NCBI RefSeq assembly: GCF_018131105.1
Contig: NZ_JAFCJI010000002.1
Span: forward strand, 620,001 to 684,000
Direction of reading: 5' to 3'
Source: Bradyrhizobium manausense
GTDB taxonomy: Bacteria > Pseudomonadota > Alphaproteobacteria > Rhizobiales > Xanthobacteraceae
Length of the DNA stretch: 64,000 bases
Made by a program: the position numbers and the translations under genes. Positions 39,986-47,619 of the stretch are shown piece after piece. Positions within the stretch are counted from its first letter, which is position 1, and each line of letters starts with the position of its first letter. The notes under the pieces were generated by a model that had not been told where the DNA came from, did no database searches, and saw only the letters and a program-made list of their open reading frames with translations.

Positions 39986-41497
39986 GTGACAAAAGACCCG
40001 CAAGCCAAGCGCAAGCCGGAAAATTGCGCCTTCGTCATCTTTGGTGCGACCGGCGACCTCACGCACCGTCTCGTGATCCCCTCGCTCTACAATCTTGCCG
40101 CAGAACATCTATTGCCGGAGAAATTCTGCGTCGTCGGCGTCGGCCGCAGCGCCATGTCCGACGATGAGCTGCGCGACAGCCTTATGAGGGGACTGCGCGA
40201 ATTTGCGACCCGTCCTGTGGACGATGTCGTCGCCCGGAGACTCCTGGAGCGCGTCAGCTTCGTCGAAGCCGATGCGAAAGACCCGCCGTCATTCGATCGC
40301 TTGCGTGACCATCTGGATTCGCTGGACTGCGCGCAAGATACCGGCGGCAACAGGCTGTTCTATCTCGCGACCCCGCCCGCTGCGTTCGCACCGACCGCAC
40401 GTGAACTCGGGCGCACGGGCATGATGAAGGAGAACGGCACCTGGCGGCGGTTGGTGATCGAAAAGCCCTTCGGCACCGACCTCGCCTCGGCGAAGGCGCT
40501 GAACGCCGAGTTGCTGAAGATCATGGAGGAGCATCAGATCTACCGGATCGACCATTACCTCGGCAAGGAAACGGTGCAGAACATCCTGGTGCTGCGCTTT
40601 GCCAACGGCATGTTCGAGCCGATCTGGAATCGCAACCATATCGACCATATCCAGATCACCGTGGAAGAGAAGCTCGGCGTCGGCCATCGCGGCGGCTTCT
40701 ACGACGCTACCGGCGCATTGCGCGACATGGTGCCGAACCATCTATTCCAGCTGATGTCGCTGGTTGCGATGGAGCCGCCGGCGCGCTTCGACGCGCATTC
40801 CGTCCGTTCCGAGAAGGCCGAGGTTCTCAGCGCGGTCCAGCAGCCGAACCAGGAAGAAGCACTTCGGAGCTCGGTCCGCGCCCAATATCTCGCAGGCCGC
40901 ATCGGCGACGACGACATTCCGGACTACCGCAAGACCGAGGACGTCAAGCCCGGCAGCACCACGGAGACCTTTGTCGCGCTGAAGCTGATGATCGACAATT
41001 GGCGCTGGGCGGGCGTGCCGTTCTATTTGCGCACCGGCAAGGCGCTGGGCCACAAGCGCACGGAAGTCGCGATCAAGTTCAAGCAGGCGCCCTTGTCGAT
41101 GTTCTCGGGCACGACGGTCGATCGTCTCTCGCAGAACTTCCTCACCATCGGCATTGCGCCGACCGAGACCATCGAGCTTCAGTTCAACGCCAAGATTCCG
41201 GGACCGAGCATCACCATCGACGGCGTCGAGATGAAGTTCAAATACGGCGACTATTTCCGCGCCGATCCGTCCACGGGTTACGAGACGCTGATCTACGACT
41301 GCATGATCGGCGACAACATCCTGTTCCAGCGCGCCGACGGCATCGAAGCCGGGTGGCAGGCGGTACAGCCGTTCCTGGATGCCTGGAAGAACGCGGGTAC
41401 CAACGGCATCGAAACCTATGAAGCCGGCAGCGACGGTCCGAAATGTTCGGATGAGCTGCTGCGGCGCGACGGCCGCAGCTGGCGAAAGTTTTCGTGA
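39986..41497 (+). CDS. zwf: Glucose-6-phosphate 1-dehydrogenase
   Basis: A 503-residue enzyme oxidising glucose 6-phosphate to the lactone. NAD(P)-binding motif 'FVIFGATGDLTHRLVIPSLY', active-site signature 'YRIDHYLGKETVQNILVLRF', and 'MVPNHLFQLMSLVAMEPP' are all present. Start is GTG at 39986 (MTKDPQAKRKPENCAF). Its stop overlaps the ATG of pgl. This is the committed step of both the oxidative pentose-phosphate and Entner-Doudoroff routes. Confidence 0.96.
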   Translation: MTKDPQAKRKPENCAFVIFGATGDLTHRLVIPSLYNLAAEHLLPEKFCVVGVGRSAMSDDELRDSLMRGLREFATRPVDDVVARRLLERVSFVEADAKDPPSFDRLRDHLDSLDCAQDTGGNRLFYLATPPAAFAPTARELGRTGMMKENGTWRRLVIEKPFGTDLASAKALNAELLKIMEEHQIYRIDHYLGKETVQNILVLRFANGMFEPIWNRNHIDHIQITVEEKLGVGHRGGFYDATGALRDMVPNHLFQLMSLVAMEPPARFDAHSVRSEKAEVLSAVQQPNQEEALRSSVRAQYLAGRIGDDDIPDYRKTEDVKPGSTTETFVALKLMIDNWRWAGVPFYLRTGKALGHKRTEVAIKFKQAPLSMFSGTTVDRLSQNFLTIGIAPTETIELQFNAKIPGPSITIDGVEMKFKYGDYFRADPSTGYETLIYDCMIGDNILFQRADGIEAGWQAVQPFLDAWKNAGTNGIETYEAGSDGPKCSDELLRRDGRSWRKFS

Positions 41498-42246
41498 TGA
41501 CAGCGGCCGACCAGCCGAAGCTGATCGCCGTCGCGGACGCCGAGGCGCTGGCGCAAGCCGCGGCCGAGCGGGTGATGGCGCGGATCGCGACCAATCCCGA
41601 CCGCATCACGATTTGCCTCACCGGTGGCTCGAGCCCGAAGAAGCTCTATCAGCTGCTCGATAGCGACGCCTGGCGCAATAAGATCCCCTGGGATCGCGTG
41701 CACTGGTTCATCGGTGACGAGCGCTTTGTCCCCGACAGCGATCCTCTCAACAATATGGCGGTCGCACGCGCGACATTTCTCGACCGCAACGCGCCTGCCG
41801 ATCATATCCATCCCATCCCGACCACGACCGCGAATCCGGACGCCAGTGCCGAGGCCTACGCGCGCGAGCTAAAGGCCTTCTACGGGTCCGAGAGCCTCGA
41901 TCTGGCCCGGCCGCTGTTCGACCTCGTTCTGATGGGCGCTGGACCTGATGGCCACACCGCCTCTCTCTTTCCCGGCTATCCCGCCGTCGAGGAGACTGTG
42001 CGCTGGGTCGTTGGCGTGCCCAAGGCAAATGTCGCGCCTTTCGTGCCGCGGGTCTCGCTGACGCTGCCTGCGCTGGCCTCCTGCCGCGAAATGCTGTTCG
42101 AGATATCAGGGCATGACAAGCAGCCGATCTTGACGCGCCTCCTCAATGGCGAGAATTTGCCGGCTGTACGCGCGCGCTCGAATGGTGAGACCGTCTGGGT
42201 GGTCGACCGGGCCGCGCTTCCGGAGGACATTCGTGGCGGGCGTTAA
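41494..42246 (+). CDS. pgl: 6-phosphogluconolactonase
   Basis: A 250-residue DevB/SOL-type lactonase hydrolysing 6-phosphogluconolactone. Family segments: 'ICLTGGSSPKKLYQLL', 'WFIGDERFVPDSDPLNNMAVA', 'FDLVLMGAGPDGHTASLFPG'. The ATGA overlap with zwf and the 14-base overlap with gntK show tight coupling in the operon. Confidence 0.95.
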   Translation: MMTAADQPKLIAVADAEALAQAAAERVMARIATNPDRITICLTGGSSPKKLYQLLDSDAWRNKIPWDRVHWFIGDERFVPDSDPLNNMAVARATFLDRNAPADHIHPIPTTTANPDASAEAYARELKAFYGSESLDLARPLFDLVLMGAGPDGHTASLFPGYPAVEETVRWVVGVPKANVAPFVPRVSLTLPALASCREMLFEISGHDKQPILTRLLNGENLPAVRARSNGETVWVVDRAALPEDIRGGR

Positions 42247-42772
42247 AGCACCTTGTGCGTTGATCGTGATGGGCGTGTCGGGTTCGGGCAAGAGCACAGT
42301 TGCAGGGGCGCTCGGCGAGCGTCTCGGCTGGCGCTTCGAGGACGGTGACAGCTTTCACCCCGCCAGCAATGTCGAGAAGATGAGGGCCGGTCATCCGCTC
42401 ACCGACGAGGATCGTTGGCCCTGGCTCAACGCCATCGCCGACGAGGTCGCGCGGGTCTGCAACAAGGGCGAGCATGTCATCATCGCCTGTTCGGCGCTCA
42501 AGCACACCTATCGCGACGTGCTGCTGCGGGGACGCGACGACGTGCGCTTCGTGTTCCTGAAGGGCACGCAGGAGCTGATTGCCGACCGGCTCGCGCACCG
42601 CAAGGGTCATTTCATGCCCCCCGGACTCCTGACCAGCCAGTTCAACACGCTGGAGCCGCCGGAGGCGGGCGAGCACGTCATCACGGCGTCGATCGACGAA
42701 TCTGTCGAGGCGATCGTGGATGGCATCGTGCGGCAGCTGAAGCTCGACGGGACAAGCAAGGCCATCACATGA
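42233..42772 (+). CDS. gntK: Gluconokinase
   Basis: A 179-residue kinase phosphorylating gluconate to 6-phosphogluconate, feeding gluconate (for example from PQQ glucose dehydrogenase in the periplasm) directly into the same pathway. P-loop 'VMGVSGSGKSTVAGALGERL' is at the N-terminus, with 'FEDGDSFHPASNVEKMRAGH' and 'HFMPPGLLTSQFNTLEPP'. The start is GTG at 42233, because GGAGGA at 42222-42227 stands five bases upstream; the longer open frame is not supported. The stop overlaps the ATG of the HAD gene. Confidence 0.93.
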   Translation: MAGVKAPCALIVMGVSGSGKSTVAGALGERLGWRFEDGDSFHPASNVEKMRAGHPLTDEDRWPWLNAIADEVARVCNKGEHVIIACSALKHTYRDVLLRGRDDVRFVFLKGTQELIADRLAHRKGHFMPPGLLTSQFNTLEPPEAGEHVITASIDESVEAIVDGIVRQLKLDGTSKAIT

Positions 42773-43581
42773 CGAAAATCTCACTCGTGGTCTCCGACGT
42801 CGACGGCACCTTGCTCACCAAGGACAAGACGCTGACGGAGCGCGCACGGACGGCGGTGCAGCGGCTGCATCAGGCCGGCATCGGCTTCACCATCACTTCC
42901 AGCCGCCCCGCGATCGGCATGCGCTTCCTGATCGAGCCGCTGGCGCTGTGGCTGCCGGTTGGCCCGTTCAACGGCTCCTCGATCGTCGATCCCGAGATGA
43001 ATCCGGTCGAGCAGCATTTGATCCCGAAAAGCGCTGCCGAGCGGTCACTCCAGATTCTCCGCGAGTTCGGCGCCGACATCTGGCTGTTCACTTACGACAA
43101 ATGGCTGATCGACAATCCGGACGGAAAATATGTCGCGCATGAGCAGCACACGATCCGGTCGGCCCCGACCGTCGTGACGGACTTCACGCCGTACCTCGCG
43201 AGCGCCTGCAAGATCGTCGGCGCCAGCGCCGATGCGGCCGGCCTCGAGGCTTGCGAGAAGGCGATGCAGAAGGCACTCGGCAGCGAGGCCACCGCGGTGC
43301 GCTCGCAGACCTATTATCTCGACATCACCCCGCCCGGCTTCGACAAGGGCACCTTCGTGCAGGCGATGGCCGGGCGTCTCGGCATTTCCACCGACGCCGT
43401 CGCCACCATCGGCGACATGCAGAACGACCTCGCGATGTTCCGCGTCAGCGGCACCTCGATCGCCATGGGCAACGCCACCGACAGCGTCAAGGAACAGGCC
43501 ACCAACGTCACCGCGACCAACGAACAGGACGGTTTTGCCGAGGCGATGGAGATGATCCTGAAGCGGAACGGGGCCGCCTAG
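42769..43581 (+). CDS. HAD-superfamily (Cof-type) phosphatase
   Basis: A 270-residue HAD-IIB phosphatase. Nucleophile motif I 'VVSDVDGTLLTKDKTL' (D9 and D11), motif II 'ITSSRPAIGMR', the C2 cap, and motif IV 'ATIGDMQNDLAMF' with 'SIAMGNATDSVKEQA'. Cof-type enzymes act on sugar phosphates and related metabolites. As the last gene of the pentose-phosphate operon (ATGA overlap with gntK), a sugar-phosphate substrate is likely. Its stop codon lies one base from the end of the convergent GH15 gene. Confidence 0.92.
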   Translation: MTKISLVVSDVDGTLLTKDKTLTERARTAVQRLHQAGIGFTITSSRPAIGMRFLIEPLALWLPVGPFNGSSIVDPEMNPVEQHLIPKSAAERSLQILREFGADIWLFTYDKWLIDNPDGKYVAHEQHTIRSAPTVVTDFTPYLASACKIVGASADAAGLEACEKAMQKALGSEATAVRSQTYYLDITPPGFDKGTFVQAMAGRLGISTDAVATIGDMQNDLAMFRVSGTSIAMGNATDSVKEQATNVTATNEQDGFAEAMEMILKRNGAA

Positions 43582-43582
43582 G

Positions 43583-45436
43583 TCACTGCTTCGACCGCTG
43601 CATCGCCGGCTTCTCGCTCTTCCGCCTGGCCGCCGAGAGATTGTGCCCGGTGTTGATCAGTGCGATATGGGTCAGCGCCTGCGGGAAATTGCCGGCCTGG
43701 CGGCGCGCGATGGAGTCATATTCCTCGGCCAGCAGCCCGACATCGTTGGCGAGATCGGCCACGCGATCGAACAGCGCCTGCGCCTTGTCGAGATCGCCGG
43801 CCAGCACATGGGCGTCGGCCAGCCACAGCGTGCAGGCGAGGAATGCGCCCTCGATCGGCTGCTTCTCCTCGGATATCTCGCGGGGATCGTGGCGGAGCAC
43901 GAAGCCATCGCGCATCATGTGATTCTCGATGGCTGCGACGGTGCCACGGATGCGCGCGTCGTCGGCCGGCAGAAATCCTACTCCCGACAATAGCAGCACA
44001 CTGGCATCGAGCAGCTTCGAGCCATAGCACTCGACGAAGGCGTTCTCCTCTGTGTCAAATCCCTTGTCACAGACGTCGCGATGAATGGCCTCGCGCAAAG
44101 CACGCCAGTGCAGCAGCGGAGCCTTGAAGCCGAATGTCTCGGCGCTCTTGATGGCGCGGTCGAAGGCGACCCAGGTCATCACCTTGGAGAAGACGTAGTG
44201 CTTTGGCTTACCTCGGCGCTCCCAGATGCCGTGATCGGGGTGATCCCAGACCTCGGCAAGGTGCTGGAGCACGGCGCATTCCAGCGCCCAAGTCGTCTCG
44301 TCATCGAGCTTGAGCTTGGCCATGCGCGACTGATGGAAGGCGTCGATCAGCTCGCCATAGACGTCGAGCTGAAGCTGCGCATGCGCGGCATTGCCGACGC
44401 GCACCGGCTTCGCGCCTTCATAGCCGTCGAGCCAGCCGGCTTCCCATTCCAAGAGCCGCCGCTGGCCCCAGATGCCGTACATGATCTGCATGTTGTCGGG
44501 CGAGCCGGCCGCAGCGCGCAGGAGCCAACTGTGCCAGGCAGAGGCTTCTTCGGTGTACCCCGAGTTCATCAGCGCCAGCAGCGTGAAGGTGGCATCGCGC
44601 AGCCAGCAGAAGCGGTAATCCCAATTCCTGGCGCCGCCGAGCTTTTCCGGCAGCGACGTGGTGGGCGCCGCAACGATACCGCCGGTCGGAGCAAACGTCA
44701 GCGCCTTCAGCGTGATCAGCGAGCGCATGACGAGATCGTGGTAATCGCCCTCGCGATCGTAGCGGTCACTCCACTCCTGCCAGAATTTCTCGGTCTCCTG
44801 GAACGCGGTCTCCGGGTCGATCGGCTCGGGAGGATCGAGATGCGAGGGACCGTAGGTCAGCACGAACGGAACGGTTTCGCCGGCCCTGACTTCGAAGTCG
44901 GCAACGGTGGTCAGGTCCTCGCCACGGGGTTCGACCGGCGTGCGCAGTACCGTCATGTCCTGTCCGGCGACCGCCAGCAGCGAGCCATCTTTGCAGCGAC
45001 GGACCCAGGGAATGTCGACTCCGAAGCCGAAGCGGATCACGAGCTCCATCCGCATCTTCACCGTGCCCGTGACGCCGCGCACCAGCCGCACGATGTCGGA
45101 GGCCTTGCCGCGCGGCGGCATGAAGTCGATCAGCGCGACGGTGCCGCTTTTCGCTTCAAAGCGCGTTTCGAGGATGAGGGTATCGCCGAGGTACCGGCGC
45201 GAGATCGTGGTGACCTCGTCGCTCGGCGCGATCAGCCAGCGGCCGTTCTTGTGCGTGCCGAGGATTGCAGCAAAGCAGGCATCGGAATCGAAGGCCGGCC
45301 AGCACAGCCAGTCGATCGAGCCGTTGCGTCCCACCAGCGCTGCGGTCTCGCAGTCGCCGATCAACGCATAGTCCTCGATCTTCTGTGACACTATCTTGCG
45401 AGCCCTGGAAATCGTTCCTGGAAAATCCCCGGCCAA
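43583..45436 (-). CDS. Glycoside hydrolase family 15 protein (glucoamylase or trehalase type)
   Basis: A 617-residue GH15 protein with an N-terminal beta-sandwich ('IEDYALIGDCETAALVGRNG', 'SIDWLCWPAFDSDACFAAIL') and an alpha/alpha-barrel. The acid region 'WDYRFCWLRDATFTLLAL' and 'GIWERRGKPKHYVFSKVMTW', plus the second catalytic region 'GAFLACTLWLADAHVLAGD', are intact. No signal peptide, so it acts in the cytoplasm. Mycobacterial relatives are trehalases, and others hydrolyse maltose or glucan ends. TTG at 45436 directly follows the malQ stop with GGGAG upstream; a GTG at 45391 would match family starts better. It is cotranscribed with malQ. Confidence 0.88.
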   Translation of the reverse strand: MAGDFPGTISRARKIVSQKIEDYALIGDCETAALVGRNGSIDWLCWPAFDSDACFAAILGTHKNGRWLIAPSDEVTTISRRYLGDTLILETRFEAKSGTVALIDFMPPRGKASDIVRLVRGVTGTVKMRMELVIRFGFGVDIPWVRRCKDGSLLAVAGQDMTVLRTPVEPRGEDLTTVADFEVRAGETVPFVLTYGPSHLDPPEPIDPETAFQETEKFWQEWSDRYDREGDYHDLVMRSLITLKALTFAPTGGIVAAPTTSLPEKLGGARNWDYRFCWLRDATFTLLALMNSGYTEEASAWHSWLLRAAAGSPDNMQIMYGIWGQRRLLEWEAGWLDGYEGAKPVRVGNAAHAQLQLDVYGELIDAFHQSRMAKLKLDDETTWALECAVLQHLAEVWDHPDHGIWERRGKPKHYVFSKVMTWVAFDRAIKSAETFGFKAPLLHWRALREAIHRDVCDKGFDTEENAFVECYGSKLLDASVLLLSGVGFLPADDARIRGTVAAIENHMMRDGFVLRHDPREISEEKQPIEGAFLACTLWLADAHVLAGDLDKAQALFDRVADLANDVGLLAEEYDSIARRQAGNFPQALTHIALINTGHNLSAARRKSEKPAMQRSKQ

Positions 45437-47416
45437 TCAACTCCCGCCGTGCAGCGAACGTTCCCGCGTCGCGGCCTTCAAGGCCGCGAGATCGACTTTC
45501 GAGGCAATCTTGTCGAGCGCGACGGGCAGGCGCTGGCGCCAGTTCGGATGCTCGTCGATGGTGCCGGGAATGTTGGGCTGGTCGATCACGCCGAGCAGAT
45601 CCTCCATCGACACCGCGAGCAGCCGCGACGGCGTGCGCGACAGGAAGTTAAGCACCGAATAGAGATCGTTGGCGTTGATGCCGTTCTGACGCAGGATCGC
45701 GTCGAGCCCTCCGAGCGCGTCCCAACGGGCCTGGTCGTTCTCGCCGGGATCGAGGCCGAGCGAGAGCTTCATCTTGAGATCGCTGAACGAGCGCCAGCCC
45801 GCATAAGTGCAGAGATCATGCGTGTTCAGCGTCACCAGCGCGTTCGGCCTGTAATGGTCGATGTTGCGGAAATGACCGGCATCGTCGCGCTCGAACATCA
45901 TCACCAGGTAGGACCAGATGCCGAAATCCTGCATGGTCTCGCGGAAACCTTCCGGCACGGTGCCGAGGTCTTCGCCGATCACGATGCATTTATGAGTGAC
46001 GCTCTCGCGCACGACCGCGGCGAGCAGCGCCTCGAGCGGCATCTGCACATAGGCGCCGTTGTCGGGCTTGAAGCCGCGCGGCACCAGATAGAGCCGCTTG
46101 AGCCCCAGCACATGATCGAGCCTGATGGCGCCGGCGTGCCGCATCGAGGCGGCCACCATGTTGGCGAACGGCACGAAGGATTGCGCTTCCAGGCCGCCTG
46201 CGTTGAATCCGGCGAGGCCCCAATCCTGTCCGACGGTGTTGAGCACATCGGGCGGCGCGCCAACCGCAAGATGGCGCGAGATCGCGGCCTGCTCGTTCCA
46301 GGCATCGAAGCCGTTGGACTGCACGCCGACGGCGACGTCGAGATACAGCCCGACACGCATGCCGAGTTCGGCGGAAAGCTCCTTGGCGGCACGCAATTGC
46401 GCATCCGCGGTCCACTGCACGAATTCGACGAACTCGACCTCGTACTTGTCGGGACCGTTGCGCAAGCCGGCGCATTTTGAATCGTCCGGCTGCTGCCATT
46501 CGACCGGCCACTCCCACCATGGCGCGACGAAACGATGCCGCAGCACCTCGAAGCAGGCGAAGCGCGACAGCAGTGCGCCCCGGTCGGCGCGAAAAGCATC
46601 GAACTGATTGCGGCGGACACCGCTCGCTGACTTCACGAAACTGTCAAAGGCGGCGCGAAGACCCAGCCATTTCAGCGCCGCCATGTCGGCGTAAGGGACG
46701 CGATCGCCTTCGCGCAGCCGCGCGGCGGTCGTGGTCGCGTCGGGGACGAGATCGGCGGAAAATTCCGGGATGGCCTCGACGTCGATATAGAGCGGGTTGA
46801 GAAACAGCCGGCTGTTCGGCGAATAGGGACTGCAATCGGCCGGATGATTGTCGAACAGCACGTGCAGCGGATTAAGGCCGACGCCGTCGGCGCCGAGTTG
46901 CTTGGCCAGCCGGACGAGGCCGGCGAGATCGGTGAAATCGCCGATGCCCCAATTGCGATCCGAGCGAACGCTGTAGAGCTGCACGGCCAGCAACCAGCCG
47001 CGGTCGAAATCGCCACCGAAGGCGCGCTCGGGTGCCACGATCATCGGCACCTCTTCCGTCTCGCCGGCGGCATCGGTCAACGTCAGCCGGTGATAGCCGA
47101 GCGGCAGGCCGGGGGGCCAGGCGATCACGGGCTCGCGCGTCTCGCCCTGTCCGATCACACCAGGTTTGCTGCCGATTTGGCCGTTGCCGGTGATTTTCCA
47201 TTGCAGCGGCGCCTTACCGACAGCCGCGAGCTCGGTGCGCGGATTGCCCAGCGCGCGCACCACGACGGGCCCGCTGACGAAGCGGTAGACCCGCTTCTCC
47301 GGCAGGGCATCGAGGATGGATTTAAGCGCCTCGGGCGCTGTGACGCGCAGCTTTCCGAGGGCATCGACGAATTCGGATTGAACGCCCTTGATCCGGGCTT
47401 GAGCTAAAAGGTCCAT
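45437..47416 (-). CDS. malQ: 4-alpha-glucanotransferase (amylomaltase)
   Basis: A 659-residue GH77 enzyme that disproportionates malto-oligosaccharides. Catalytic nucleophile region 'AIRLDHVLGLKRLYLVPRG', acid/base 'VIGEDLGTVPEGFRETMQ' and the third acidic residue 'LNTHDLCTYAGW' are present. An extra N-terminal domain of about 130 residues precedes the barrel, as in E. coli MalQ. It is divergent from the glgE-like/treS operon across a 203-base gap and followed directly by the GH15 gene. Confidence 0.94.
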   Translation of the reverse strand: MDLLAQARIKGVQSEFVDALGKLRVTAPEALKSILDALPEKRVYRFVSGPVVVRALGNPRTELAAVGKAPLQWKITGNGQIGSKPGVIGQGETREPVIAWPPGLPLGYHRLTLTDAAGETEEVPMIVAPERAFGGDFDRGWLLAVQLYSVRSDRNWGIGDFTDLAGLVRLAKQLGADGVGLNPLHVLFDNHPADCSPYSPNSRLFLNPLYIDVEAIPEFSADLVPDATTTAARLREGDRVPYADMAALKWLGLRAAFDSFVKSASGVRRNQFDAFRADRGALLSRFACFEVLRHRFVAPWWEWPVEWQQPDDSKCAGLRNGPDKYEVEFVEFVQWTADAQLRAAKELSAELGMRVGLYLDVAVGVQSNGFDAWNEQAAISRHLAVGAPPDVLNTVGQDWGLAGFNAGGLEAQSFVPFANMVAASMRHAGAIRLDHVLGLKRLYLVPRGFKPDNGAYVQMPLEALLAAVVRESVTHKCIVIGEDLGTVPEGFRETMQDFGIWSYLVMMFERDDAGHFRNIDHYRPNALVTLNTHDLCTYAGWRSFSDLKMKLSLGLDPGENDQARWDALGGLDAILRQNGINANDLYSVLNFLSRTPSRLLAVSMEDLLGVIDQPNIPGTIDEHPNWRQRLPVALDKIASKVDLAALKAATRERSLHGGS

Positions 47417-47494
47417 TCGGCACGCAGCTTGCAGGCCATTGTCAGGCCGGGGGCATCGATTTTAACGTGGTCGCGGAAGAGGTTAGTCGCACTT

Positions 47495-47550
47495 AACTCA
47501 CAAACCGCGCCTGCCGTTCCCAAGGGAACCAATGACACACAAGCGGCTTT
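47495..47550. promoter_or_regulatory. Divergent promoter region between malQ and the glgE-like operon
   Basis: Plus strand: GGAAC (47525-47529), 17 bases, CTTT (47547-47550). Minus strand: GGAAC (47520-47516), 17 bases, AGTT (47498-47495). Both are one base away from the EcfG consensus. The two -35 boxes sit back to back in the palindrome GTTCCC-AA-GGGAAC (47516-47529). A second, similar inverted repeat (GTTCCC, five bases, GGGAA) is at 47572-47587. This could be two stress promoters or a repressor operator; undecided. Confidence 0.42.
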
Positions 47551-47619
47551 CTATAGTGGTATCAAGCGTAGGTTCCCGCCAAGGGAAACGGGCCCTGCTT
47601 TCTTGTCAATGGCATCACC

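Noticed and set aside
42146..42232. Upstream start of gntK giving 29 extra residues
   Set aside because: No ribosome-binding site, no family similarity before the P-loop region, and a perfect GGAGGA precedes the GTG at 42233.
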